A stretch of DNA of 64,000 nucleotides from Pseudomonas mendocina (lineage in GTDB: Bacteria; Pseudomonadota; Gammaproteobacteria; Pseudomonadales; Pseudomonadaceae). The position numbers and the translations under genes are program-made. The DNA is taken from positions 372,001 to 436,000 of the forward strand of contig CP148074.1 of assembly GCA_037482215.1 (NCBI GenBank), given 5' to 3'. Below, one piece after another: positions 42,843 through 52,380 of this stretch; the first letter of the stretch is position 1, and each line of letters starts with the position of its first letter. Under the pieces are notes generated by a model. That model was not told the DNA's origin. It was given only the letters and a program-made list of their open reading frames with translations, and made no database searches.

Positions 42843-43924
42843 GACGGGGCAACTCCTTGTTCCAGGGGCAGGAAGACTGAGAAAACGGTGTGGCCAGGAT
42901 GGCTCTCACATTCGATCAGCCCCTGATGCTGACTGATGATGTTCTGGGTGATGGCCAGGCCAAGCCCGGTGCCTTCGGCACGCCCGCTGACCATGGGGTA
43001 AAAAATGGTTTCTTGTAGTTCCGGCGGGATGCCGGGGCCGTTATCGATAATTTCGATTTTGGCCACCAGCCGGTGGCGATTGTGGCCAATGGTGAACTGG
43101 CGCATGGTGCGGGTGCGCAGGGTGATGCGCCCTGGTGTAGCCTCGGCGCTCTCGGTCAGGGCCTGCATGGCATTGCGGACGATGTTGAGCACGGCCTGGA
43201 TCATCTGTTCGCGATCAATCAATACGTCCGGAATACTCGGGTCATAGTCGCGCACCAGAACGATTCTGCCCTGGCTCTCAGCCTCAATCAGGCTGCTTAC
43301 GCGCTCCAGCACTTCGTGGATATTGGTCTGGGTTAACGACGGCAGCTTGTTGGAGCCGAGCATACGGTCGACCAGATTACGCAGGCGGTCGGCCTCTTCG
43401 ATAATGACGTTGGTGTAGTCGCGCAGGCTGTCTTCGGGTAGCTCCCGGGCCAGCAGTTGGGCTGCGCCACGGATGCCACCCAGCGGGTTCTTGATCTCAT
43501 GGGCGAGGCCTCGGACCAGCAGTTTGGTAGTTTCCTGCTTGGACAGTTGGGCTTCTTCTTTGGTGATGCGCAGCAGGCGGTCACGGGGATGAATTTCCAG
43601 TAGTAGCAGGGTTTCACCCTTGTTAAGTACTGGCGTAACCGCATAGTCCACGGTCAATGGTTGCCCGCTGATCGTCATCAGCACTGTTTCGCGTTTGTTG
43701 AACGGGTGCGCCTGCTCAACGGCTAAGTGCAGTGCGTTGAGGGCTTCTTCTGATTCTGTAAACAGCTCGCTGATGAATTGACCGTGGCTGCGTTGGCCGC
43801 TGACGGCCAGGAGCATTTCGGCTGCCGGGTTCATGTATTCAAGGCGTAGCCCGGCATTGAGCAGCAGTGTGGCTGTGGTTAGGTTGTCGAGCAGTAATCG
43901 GTGCAGAGAGTCGTTAATGATCAT
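42839..43924 (-). CDS. ntrB: Nitrogen regulation sensor kinase NtrB
   Basis: Cytoplasmic histidine kinase/phosphatase that, through PII, senses nitrogen status and phosphorylates NtrC. From ATG 43924 it has 361 residues: PAS domain (about 5-110), His142 in GLAHEIKNPLGG, N box IVRNAMQAL, and G boxes DNGPGIP and GTGLGLAI. A frame extending to 44041 is dismissed because its extra residues are unlike the family and the PAS-type start MIINDSLHRLLLDNL is typical. Confidence 0.96.
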   Translation of the reverse strand: MIINDSLHRLLLDNLTTATLLLNAGLRLEYMNPAAEMLLAVSGQRSHGQFISELFTESEEALNALHLAVEQAHPFNKRETVLMTISGQPLTVDYAVTPVLNKGETLLLLEIHPRDRLLRITKEEAQLSKQETTKLLVRGLAHEIKNPLGGIRGAAQLLARELPEDSLRDYTNVIIEEADRLRNLVDRMLGSNKLPSLTQTNIHEVLERVSSLIEAESQGRIVLVRDYDPSIPDVLIDREQMIQAVLNIVRNAMQALTESAEATPGRITLRTRTMRQFTIGHNRHRLVAKIEIIDNGPGIPPELQETIFYPMVSGRAEGTGLGLAITQNIISQHQGLIECESHPGHTVFSVFLPLEQGVAPS

Positions 43925-44242
43925 GGCTTCACCCCCGCAAAGGTTGCGTCGCAGCCCGTTGGCATTGCGGCGTAAGGGGGTTGGCCTAGTCTGGCGTGGC
44001 CCGATCGTTCTTGTTGCGCATTGGAAACAAGCAAACTTCACTCCTCATATGAGCAGGGTCTGGGAACAGACTGCTGTCGCGCAACACGGCGCACTGCTCA
44101 CAGCTCCTGAAATGTGTGGCTCCGCTCCAGTAAATGCAAAAAGCAAACCAAAGCCCCGAAAAGAGGCGTGTTTTGCACAGGTGTGCCCAATGTAGCGACT
44201 TTCAGAGGGTTTCGGCGCGTTGCTGTGACCCATAACGGGGAC
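43925..44242. other. Leader region upstream of ntrB
   Basis: No gene is seen in this stretch. It would form a long leader if transcription starts near the TATACT -10 at 44243-44248. A GCACACCTGTGC palindrome occurs at about 44175-44187. Confidence 0.4.
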
Positions 44243-44287
44243 AGTATAAGAATATAAAGGCGTGACGCGCACCATTTTGGTGCGCGT
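44243..44287 (-). promoter_or_regulatory. NtrC-like palindrome and -10 upstream of ntrB
   Basis: The 10-bp perfect palindrome at 44265-44287 contains GCACCA-TTT-TGGTGC, the core of the NtrC consensus with the correct 3-bp spacer. A TATACT -10 (complement of 44243-44248) directed at ntrB begins 16 bp away, so a bound protein would cover the -35. The same palindrome overlaps the stop of the DUF4124 gene and could act as its terminator hairpin. Confidence 0.55.
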
Positions 44288-44907
44288 TAGATGAAAGGTA
44301 CGAACGGGATATCAGATTTGGGTTGAGGCTTATCTGTCAGGGGGCATTCCGGACGCACACCGTACTCATCCATTTTGCAGGGGTTAGCTTTGCGCTTTTG
44401 CGCCAGGGATATGCGGTGCAGGTGGAAAGGTTGGCTGGGGGTGCGCTCTACAATCCGCTCTTTTTCATCGATGATCTCGATGGCGATGCGGTGTGTGCCC
44501 CGGTCAACATTTTCTAGCGCAAAAACCGGGCTGCTTTGCGCACTGCCCACCTGCTTACCATCCATGACCAAACGGTACAGGTGATTCGGGTAAAGGCCTG
44601 GCTCACTGTCTGCGGTGACAATCAGGTTGCCTGCGTTGTCGCGGATGTTGGCGTCCGGCAATGGGATCAGGATGCGCAGTACCTTGTAGCGCAGTTTGGG
44701 GGCCTCTTCATTGGTTGGGGCGACCTGCGGGGTTTGGCGCTCATAGCTGGGCATGCTGTTGCTGGGTGCCAGTTGCACAGGCTGTGCAGTGGTGGAGCGG
44801 GGTTTGTCGGTGAAAACGCGGTTACCTTCGGCATCTATATAGGTATAAACCTGTGCCATGGCCGGTAAAGCTAGCAGCATAACGCTACACAACAGCAGTT
44901 TACGCAT
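44287..44907 (-). CDS. DUF4124 domain protein (distal copy)
   Basis: Secreted periplasmic protein of 206 residues: signal peptide ending AMA, then QVYTYIDAEGNRVFTDKP, the DUF4124 motif, then a Pro/Gln linker and a C-terminal beta-rich domain (about 70-170; LPNHLYRLVMDGKQVG and ENVDRGTHRIAIEIID). The function of the family is unknown. It lies 17 bp after a homologous gene and probably shares its transcript. The C-terminal tail has three Cys. Confidence 0.8.
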   Translation of the reverse strand: MRKLLLCSVMLLALPAMAQVYTYIDAEGNRVFTDKPRSTTAQPVQLAPSNSMPSYERQTPQVAPTNEEAPKLRYKVLRILIPLPDANIRDNAGNLIVTADSEPGLYPNHLYRLVMDGKQVGSAQSSPVFALENVDRGTHRIAIEIIDEKERIVERTPSQPFHLHRISLAQKRKANPCKMDEYGVRPECPLTDKPQPKSDIPFVPFI

Positions 44908-44924
44908 GATGGGTTGATCTGTTC

Positions 44925-45464
44925 TCAGGAGGCGGGACGGGGCTGAGGCTTGGGTGCTGAGTTGATGTGGACGCGTTGAACAGTAAACGTTCGGGTTTCG
45001 CTTTGTTGAATGATTTCCTGACCGCTAAGCACTTGCACTGACAAGCTGTGTTCGCCGCGATCAATGTTGGTCAGTTGCACGCGTGGAACATTGGTTGGCT
45101 GTCCATACGGCTTACCGTCCAGCAGCAGGCGCAGACTATGGCCAGAGCGCAGGCGCGGGCTTATTTCAACGCCTACGCTGAACGTGCCGTTGTTTGCACG
45201 CAGAGCGTCATCGGTAGGGATGTCGGTCAGGCGCAGTACCTTATAGGCTGCCTCTTGAGTGACGGGCTCGCTGGCTGGCTGAGGTGCCACCACAGGTTGA
45301 GCCTCAACTGTGTTGGTGGGGGCCAGTTCAATGGTCTCTGCTTGTCGGCCCTCAGGGGCTTGGTCAGTGAACACGGTGTTGCCACGGTCATCGGTGTATT
45401 TGTAAATCTGCGCGCTGGCAGGCAATGCTAGGGCGCAAAACATAAACACGGTTAGCAGGCGCAT
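44925..45464 (-). CDS. DUF4124 domain protein (proximal copy)
   Basis: A 179-residue paralog of the next gene with the same plan: signal peptide ending ASA, QIYKYTDDRGNTVFTDQAPEG, linker, and a C-terminal domain with LRSGHSLRLLLDGKPYG and LTNIDRGEHSLSVQVL. ATG 45464 starts the signal peptide; a frame reaching 45608 overlaps the divergent mechanosensitive-channel leader. The two genes are a tandem duplication just upstream of ntrBC. Confidence 0.8.
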   Translation of the reverse strand: MRLLTVFMFCALALPASAQIYKYTDDRGNTVFTDQAPEGRQAETIELAPTNTVEAQPVVAPQPASEPVTQEAAYKVLRLTDIPTDDALRANNGTFSVGVEISPRLRSGHSLRLLLDGKPYGQPTNVPRVQLTNIDRGEHSLSVQVLSGQEIIQQSETRTFTVQRVHINSAPKPQPRPAS

Positions 45465-45608
45465 GGTCAGCAATTCCGGTGTGTGCAATGCAGTAAGCCT
45501 TGCATTGCTGGTCGTACTTGGCAAGTCGGTACGTGGGTAATGATTGGCGGGTGGCGCTGTCATAAGGGCAGAATGTGGGTAATGGAGCTTCGCTTTAAGG
45601 GGATGCAT

Positions 45609-47768
45609 GTGAAGTTAATACAGCGTTTTTTTATTCTGCTGATGATGGTCTTTTGCATGGCGTCTCCAGCGATGGCGGTGTTGCCGGGGCTCACTGGCAG
45701 CGCTGATAAGTCCGAACAGAAAGTGTCGGATGCGCAGCTTGAGCAATCGCTGAATCAAGTCATTCAGGTGTTGGAGAATGACAAGCAGCGCGCGGATTTA
45801 CTGAAAAAGCTCACACAGCTGCGAGATGTCACGGAAAAGAACAAGCAGGAGTCCAGCAGTGTTCTGGGGCTCCTGGGGGAAACCATTAGCAGTTTTGAGC
45901 GCCAGTTTCAGGGCGAAAACAGCCCGTTGGCGCTTTGGTCTAAGAAACTGACTAAGACCCAAGAGGAGTTGCAGGAGCGCGCCCCATCATGGCAACAGTG
46001 GCCAGAGATGATCCTCGACTTCTGTGTTGTCATCCTGATCTGGGGCTGTGTGGCGGTTGGTTTGCGCTGGATTGCCCGGCGTATGCAGCAGCGCTTTGGG
46101 CTTGAGCAGGAGTTGCCGCAGAATCCCAAGACCCGCGACCTGATGCTGTTTGCCGTGCGCAAACTCGGCCCCTGGCTGATCGCATTTATCATCACTCTGT
46201 ATTTTTCCATTGTCTTACCCAGTTCGCTGGGGCGCATGCTGGCGATGATCACGGCCTATGTGCTGGTGTGCGGCACATTGATCTCGGCGTTGTGTGTTAT
46301 TTCACTGTCCTTGCTCAGTGGTCCCCATCGGACGCCTGCATTGAACATCCTCAGGCGTAAAGCGTTTCGCCCCCTGTGGTTGATCGGCAGCTTGGCTACA
46401 CTCGGTGAGGTGATGCACGACGCTCGCGTAGTCGAAGGATTGGGTGAGTACACGTCACTCTCCATTGCATCGGTGGCTAACATCCTTGCCGCGACACTCA
46501 CCGCTGTTTTTGCCCTTAAGTTCCGACGCCCCATTGCGCATCTGATCCGTAATCAGCCCTTGCAGCGCCGCTTGAAGCAGCGTGGCGTGCAAGAGCTGCT
46601 TGAGGTTGTGGGCAGCCTCTGGTACGTCCCGGTGCTGCTGTTGGTTGGAACCTCTCTGGTGGCAACGGTGATGACGGCTGGTGACAGCAGTGCGACCTTG
46701 CGTCGAGCGCTGTTGTCCTCAGTTATTGCTGTGGTTTGGCTGACGGTCAGTGGGTTGATTCGCCGTGCCCATAACCGCCCCGCTCGGGCCGGGCATCGCC
46801 CGAGTGCGCCTTATGTGGAGCAACTCAAAAAGTTTTTCTACACCCTGATTCACCTCGCCACGGTGCTGGTTTTTCTTGAGATTGGCTTGCGTGTCTGGGG
46901 CATGTCGTTGTTTGGTTTTGCTGAGGGCGAAGGGTCGGCCATCAGCATGAAGGTGGTGAGTTTTGCCACGACGCTGATCTTTGCCTGGTTGGCGTGGATT
47001 CTTGCCGACACTGCTATCCAGCATGTGTTGGGGTTGGGGGCAAAAAATCGGACCAGTACCCGTGCCCTGACCATGTTGCCGCTGATCCGCAATGTGATCT
47101 TTGTGACCATCGCCATCATTGCTTTGATTGTGGCCTTGGCCAACATGGGCATGAATGTGACGCCATTGTTGGCGGGTGCCGGTGTGATCGGCCTGGCGAT
47201 CGGTTTTGGTGCGCAGTCGTTGGTGGCGGATCTGATTACCGGGTTGTTCATCATCATCGAAGACTCACTGTCGATTGATGATTATGTGGATGTAGGCGGT
47301 CACCTCGGCACGGTGGAGGCGTTGACCATCCGTACCGTGCGCCTGCGTGATCTGGATGGCGTGGTGCATACCGTGCCGTTCAGTGAAATTAAGACCATCA
47401 AGAACTACTCCCGGCAGTTTGGCTATGCCATGTTCCGCTGGCCGGTGCCTGCCACCATGCCGATCAATGATGCATTGGCGCTGGTGCGTGAGGTCGCTGG
47501 TGAGCTGCGTAGTGACCGGATTGTCAGCCGCAATATCTGGTCACCGCTGGAGATGCAGGGTGTAGAAAGTTTTGATAACGGTCAGGCAATTTTGCGCTTC
47601 CGCTTCAAGACGGCGCCTATCAAGCAATGGGAAGTGCAGCGTGCGTTCAACCTGTTGCTGCGGCAGAAGTTGGATGCTCGCGGATTGGAGCTGGCGATGC
47701 CGCGTCTGAACGTGCAGCTGACCCGTCCTAAGGCTGCAACGGCAGGCCCTGCTGACGTAGGCGAGTGA
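45609..47768 (+). CDS. MscS-family mechanosensitive channel (YbiO-like)
   Basis: Inner-membrane channel opening under membrane tension. From GTG 45609 (AAGGGG 6 nt upstream) it has 719 residues: signal peptide ending AMA, a helical periplasmic segment (about 30-135), roughly eight extra helices, then the pore helix VTPLLAGAGVIGLAIGFGAQ and the MscS beta and C-terminal domains (VDVGGHLGTVEALTIRTVRLRD). The extended N-terminus resembles E. coli YbiO. An ATG at 45603 abuts the ribosome site and is less likely. Confidence 0.85.
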   Translation: MKLIQRFFILLMMVFCMASPAMAVLPGLTGSADKSEQKVSDAQLEQSLNQVIQVLENDKQRADLLKKLTQLRDVTEKNKQESSSVLGLLGETISSFERQFQGENSPLALWSKKLTKTQEELQERAPSWQQWPEMILDFCVVILIWGCVAVGLRWIARRMQQRFGLEQELPQNPKTRDLMLFAVRKLGPWLIAFIITLYFSIVLPSSLGRMLAMITAYVLVCGTLISALCVISLSLLSGPHRTPALNILRRKAFRPLWLIGSLATLGEVMHDARVVEGLGEYTSLSIASVANILAATLTAVFALKFRRPIAHLIRNQPLQRRLKQRGVQELLEVVGSLWYVPVLLLVGTSLVATVMTAGDSSATLRRALLSSVIAVVWLTVSGLIRRAHNRPARAGHRPSAPYVEQLKKFFYTLIHLATVLVFLEIGLRVWGMSLFGFAEGEGSAISMKVVSFATTLIFAWLAWILADTAIQHVLGLGAKNRTSTRALTMLPLIRNVIFVTIAIIALIVALANMGMNVTPLLAGAGVIGLAIGFGAQSLVADLITGLFIIIEDSLSIDDYVDVGGHLGTVEALTIRTVRLRDLDGVVHTVPFSEIKTIKNYSRQFGYAMFRWPVPATMPINDALALVREVAGELRSDRIVSRNIWSPLEMQGVESFDNGQAILRFRFKTAPIKQWEVQRAFNLLLRQKLDARGLELAMPRLNVQLTRPKAATAGPADVGE

Positions 47769-47774
47769 GTGGCG

Positions 47775-47802
47775 GCGGGCTGGCGTGATGGGGCCAGCCC
47801 GC
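47775..47802 (+). terminator. Terminator-like hairpin between convergent genes
   Basis: Perfect 10-bp stem GCGGGCTGGC/GCCAGCCCGC with an 8-nt loop, between the mscS-type stop and the stop of the convergent NTF2-like gene; no T run. Confidence 0.5.
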
Positions 47803-47810
47803 TGATGACG

Positions 47811-48281
47811 TCAGAACATAGTGTTGTCGTTGGCCGCTGTTTCAGGCACGTCTTGAATCACGTCCCAGTGCTCGGTGATGCGGTTGTTTTCCACGCGGAA
47901 GATATCCACCAGCGCCTGTCCACGGTCGTCCGGGCCGTTGGTGAAGTGCACGTGCAGGTAAACCAGATCACCGTCAGTGGCGCTGCGCACCACCTTTGCC
48001 TGCGCCTTGGGATTACTTTTGAAGAACTCGGTGAAGTAACTCACCATCGGCGCTTTGCCGTCCGGTACGTGGGGGTTGTGTTGGCGATAATCGTCGGTCA
48101 GCACTTTGGCGGCTTCGGCGATTTGGTGCTTGTTAAAGAACTGATCATAGAAAGACAGAACCAGCGCCCGGTTGGCCTCTTCCTGTTTTAGGTCGCGCGC
48201 AGTTTCAGTCGCATGGCTCAAGCCTGTGCTGAGCAACGTGCAGGCCAGAACGGCGGCAGATATAAGTCGGGTTAAAGGCAT
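47811..48281 (-). CDS. Secreted NTF2/SnoaL-like protein
   Basis: A 156-residue protein with a signal peptide (to about residue 24) and one SnoaL-like fold: ALVLSFYDQFFNKHQIAEA, DDYRQHNPHVPDGKAPM, VHFTNGPDDRGQALVDIFRVENNRITEHWDVIQ. This subfamily often appears as predicted SnoaL-like aldol condensation proteins, but its reaction is unknown. It is divergent from an HxlR regulator 212 bp away, which probably controls it. Confidence 0.8.
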   Translation of the reverse strand: MPLTRLISAAVLACTLLSTGLSHATETARDLKQEEANRALVLSFYDQFFNKHQIAEAAKVLTDDYRQHNPHVPDGKAPMVSYFTEFFKSNPKAQAKVVRSATDGDLVYLHVHFTNGPDDRGQALVDIFRVENNRITEHWDVIQDVPETAANDNTMF

Positions 48282-48493
48282 GGAAGAACTCCTGTTCTTA
48301 GCGGCTCATGGATTACGGGTGTACGTGCTGCATGGCAATACAGGTAGACCCAGTCACTGATTCATCCCTGCTCTACTATGTAGACCATGGATTTGGGGGA
48401 AGGTACAGTTCGCCGCACATGCCCACAAGAAGTCATCAGGCGGGGACCAGGTCACGCCGCGATGACCTTTGTTACCGGCCAAGAGGTGAATTA

Positions 48494-48853
48494 ATGGTTA
48501 AAAACGTAGCAGCCCTCGAACATCCCTGCCCAATTCGCAGCGTGTTGGATCGCCTGGGGGATCAGTGGAGCTTGCTGGTTATTTTGGCGCTGGGGCAGGG
48601 AACGCTGCGCTTTAATGAGCTTGGCCGGGAGGTGGGCGATATCTCCAAGCAAATGCTTTCGCGTACCCTCAAGCGTCTGGAGCAAGACGGCTTCGTTAAG
48701 CGAACCTTGTACCCCGAAGTGCCGCCGAGAGTTGAGTATTGCCTGACCGACCTTGGCCGCTCGTTCCTCAACCCGATGAATGCGCTGATTGATTGGGCAA
48801 GCGAAAATCGCGCAGAAATTGATCAGGCCCGGAGGGAATCTGGGCTGGTCTGA
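48494..48853 (+). CDS. HxlR-family transcriptional regulator
   Basis: A 119-residue winged-helix regulator. The HxlR pattern CPIRSVLDRLGDQWSLLVILAL is followed by LRFNELGREVGDISKQMLSRTLKRLEQDGFVKR and VEYCLTDLG. The conserved N-terminal Cys can serve as a redox or aldehyde sensor in relatives. ATG 48494 has AGAGGTG upstream; an earlier frame from 48308 covers the promoter region. Confidence 0.88.
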   Translation: MVKNVAALEHPCPIRSVLDRLGDQWSLLVILALGQGTLRFNELGREVGDISKQMLSRTLKRLEQDGFVKRTLYPEVPPRVEYCLTDLGRSFLNPMNALIDWASENRAEIDQARRESGLV

Positions 48854-48946
48854 ACGGGGCGCGAATGTTCATTGGCTAAATGAAACCAGCGTCTGCCGCA
48901 CGTCCGATCCAGCAGGCGTGCTTGCTTTTGTGCTTATGCCGCCCAT

Positions 48947-48973
48947 AAAAAAGGCCACCCGTAGGTGGCCTTT
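48947..48973 (-). terminator. Terminator of glnA
   Basis: On the minus strand a 10-bp stem AAAGGCCACC/GGTGGCCTTT with 4-nt loop ends in a run of T (48947-48952), 15 bp after the glnA stop. Confidence 0.9.
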
Positions 48974-48987
48974 CTGTCGCTCGCGGA

Positions 48988-50394
<1,407 letters not shown>

Positions 50395-50490
50395 GCTGTT
50401 CTCCAGGTAGATTCGGGCTTAATTTTTCGCCCTAAAATTCGTGTTGGCTCGGCGGCAATAGTCCACCGCAGCGCCCTGCCTCACAAGGGA

Positions 50491-50505
50491 GCAAATTGCA
50501 TGCCA
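50491..50505 (-). promoter_or_regulatory. Sigma54 promoter of glnA
   Basis: TGGCATGCAATTTGC on the minus strand, with 10 nt between GG and GC; predicted start near 50480, an 85-nt leader before the glnA ATG. Confidence 0.85.
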
Positions 50506-50577
50506 GTGCTTGGGGCGTGCGCAAACCCGCAGGCTTGACGCATTAGGCGGGAGGTGGACTTTTTTAGGGCTTTTAAA

Positions 50578-50594
50578 TGCACTATTACTGGGCA
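50578..50594. promoter_or_regulatory. Weaker NtrC-like site upstream of glnA
   Basis: TGCACTA-TTA-CTGGGCA has a good left half only. Its centre is 44 bp, about four helical turns, from the stronger site. Confidence 0.4.
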
Positions 50595-50621
50595 CCTATT
50601 CTATCTGTTGCTCTGACTTGG

Positions 50622-50638
50622 TGCACAGATTTGGTGCG
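50622..50638. promoter_or_regulatory. NtrC-binding site upstream of glnA
   Basis: TGCACAG-ATT-TGGTGCG matches 11 of 14 half-site positions of TGCACCA-N3-TGGTGCA, about 150 bp upstream of the sigma54 start, where enhancers normally lie. Confidence 0.7.
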
Positions 50639-50672
50639 TTACTTTTTTGATCAAATCATGAGCAGTTTCCGC

Positions 50673-50678
50673 TATAAT
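50673..50678 (+). promoter_or_regulatory. Putative -10 of the thiI promoter
   Basis: A perfect TATAAT lies 43 bp before the thiI ATG. The only -35-like hexamer (TTGATC at 50647) has a 20-bp spacer, so the promoter would need an activator or be weak. Confidence 0.5.
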
Positions 50679-50721
50679 CCGCGCCCCTGATTTTTTGGCG
50701 TCCCCGGCGCGCACTGTTTTC

Positions 50722-52176
50722 ATGAAACTGATCGTAAAAGTCTTCCCCGAAATCACCATCAAGAGCCGGCCTGTGCGCAAGCAGTTCATCCGGCAGTTGG
50801 CGAAGAATATTCGTTCGGTTCTGCGCGCCCTCGATCCGAAGGTGGATGTCAGTGGCACCTGGGATAACCTCGTGGTCACCACCCAAGTCGAGGACCCGAG
50901 AGCCCAGCAGGAAATCATCGAGCGCCTGCGTTGCACACCGGGCATTGTGCATTTCCTGCAAGTGGATCAGTACCCGCTGGGCGATTTTGATGATGTGGTC
51001 GCTAAGTGCAAGCAGCACTTTGAAGACCAACTGCCGGGTAAAGTTTTCGCCGTGCGCTGTAAGCGCGCCGGCAAGCACGACTTCAGTTCGCTGGACATTG
51101 AGCGCTACGTCGGCAGTCAACTGCGTCAGCAGTGTGGTGCAGCCGGTATCTCCCTTAAAGAGCCGGAAGTTCTGGTTCGTATGGAAATTCGCGATCAGAC
51201 CCTGTTCGTGATTCACCGTCAGCACGAAGGCATTGGCGGCTACCCTCTGGGTTCGCTGGATCAGACGCTGGTGCTGATGTCCGGGGGCTTTGACTCCACC
51301 GTAGCGGCTTATCAAATGATGCGCCGTGGTCTGCTGACTCACTTCTGCTTCTTTAATCTGGGTGGCCGCGCTCACGAGCTGGGCGTGATGGAAGTGGCGC
51401 ACTATCTGTGGAACAAATACGGCAGCTCGCACCGCGTTCTTTTTATCAGCGTGCCGTTCGAGGAAGTGGTGGGTGAGATCCTCACCAAGGTCGATGACAG
51501 CCAGATGGGCGTTATCCTCAAGCGCATGATGCTGCGTGGCGCGACCCGTATGGCCGAGCGCCTGAACATTGATGCGCTGGTGACCGGTGAGGCCATCTCT
51601 CAGGTATCCAGCCAGACCCTGCCGAACCTCTCAGTGATCGACTCGGCCACCGACATGCTGGTGCTGCGCCCGCTTCTGGCCAGCCACAAGCAAGACATTA
51701 TTGATACCGCTACCGAGATTGGGACCGCCGATTTCGCCCGGCATATGCCGGAATACTGCGGTGTGATCTCGGTTAACCCGACCACCAAGGCGCGTGGTTA
51801 CCGGATCGAGAAAGAAGAAACCCATTTCGACATGGCCATCCTTGAGCGCGCCCTTGAGCGCGCCACGCTGCTGCCGATCGACAAAGTCATCGACGAGCTG
51901 GGCAAGGACATTAAGGTCGAAGAAGTGAGCGAAGCGCTGGCGGGGCAGGTGGTGATTGATATCCGCCACCCGGACGCCGCCGAAGATGATCCGCTGGAGT
52001 TGGCCGACAGCGAAGTGCAGTGTGTGCCGTTCTACGCGATCAACAACAAATTCAAGGAACTGGATAACACCCGCCAGTACCTGCTGTATTGCGACAAAGG
52101 TGTCATGAGCCGCCTGCATGCTCATCATTTGCTGAGCGAGGGGCATGCCAATGTGCGCGTTTATCGTCCGGCATAG
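50722..52176 (+). CDS. thiI: tRNA 4-thiouridine synthase ThiI
   Basis: Transfers sulfur to U8 of tRNA and, in enterics, to the ThiS carrier for thiazole. From ATG 50722 it has 484 residues: ferredoxin-like and THUMP domains (about 1-165), PP-loop [11 protein letters not shown], conserved Cys in [10 protein letters not shown], and a C-terminal rhodanese domain with Cys457 in [10 protein letters not shown]. This is the long, rhodanese-containing form. The frame extends to 50695 but [15 protein letters not shown] is the family start. Divergent from glnA. Confidence 0.96.
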   Translation: MKLIVKVFPEITIKSRPVRKQFIRQLAKNIRSVLRALDPKVDVSGTWDNLVVTTQVEDPRAQQEIIERLRCTPGIVHFLQVDQYPLGDFDDVVAKCKQHFEDQLPGKVFAVRCKRAGKHDFSSLDIERYVGSQLRQQCGAAGISLKEPEVLVRMEIRDQTLFVIHRQHEGIGGYPLGSLDQTLVLMSGGFDSTVAAYQMMRRGLLTHFCFFNLGGRAHELGVMEVAHYLWNKYGSSHRVLFISVPFEEVVGEILTKVDDSQMGVILKRMMLRGATRMAERLNIDALVTGEAISQVSSQTLPNLSVIDSATDMLVLRPLLASHKQDIIDTATEIGTADFARHMPEYCGVISVNPTTKARGYRIEKEETHFDMAILERALERATLLPIDKVIDELGKDIKVEEVSEALAGQVVIDIRHPDAAEDDPLELADSEVQCVPFYAINNKFKELDNTRQYLLYCDKGVMSRLHAHHLLSEGHANVRVYRPA

Positions 52177-52380
52177 AACTCCGGCGTGGAATGGCGGCAG
52201 CATTCGCCATCGCCCCCCCGACATGCAGGCGGCGTAAAAGCTGCCGCGACGCTGGACTGCTGAGTTAATGCAGGCCGCCTTTCGTCGCTGTGCTGGTGCA
52301 CCGCCTGACCTATTCGCAATACCTCAATATTCGTCGCCTAGACTAAGCGGCACCCGAATCCTCTGATTAGAGATACAGAC

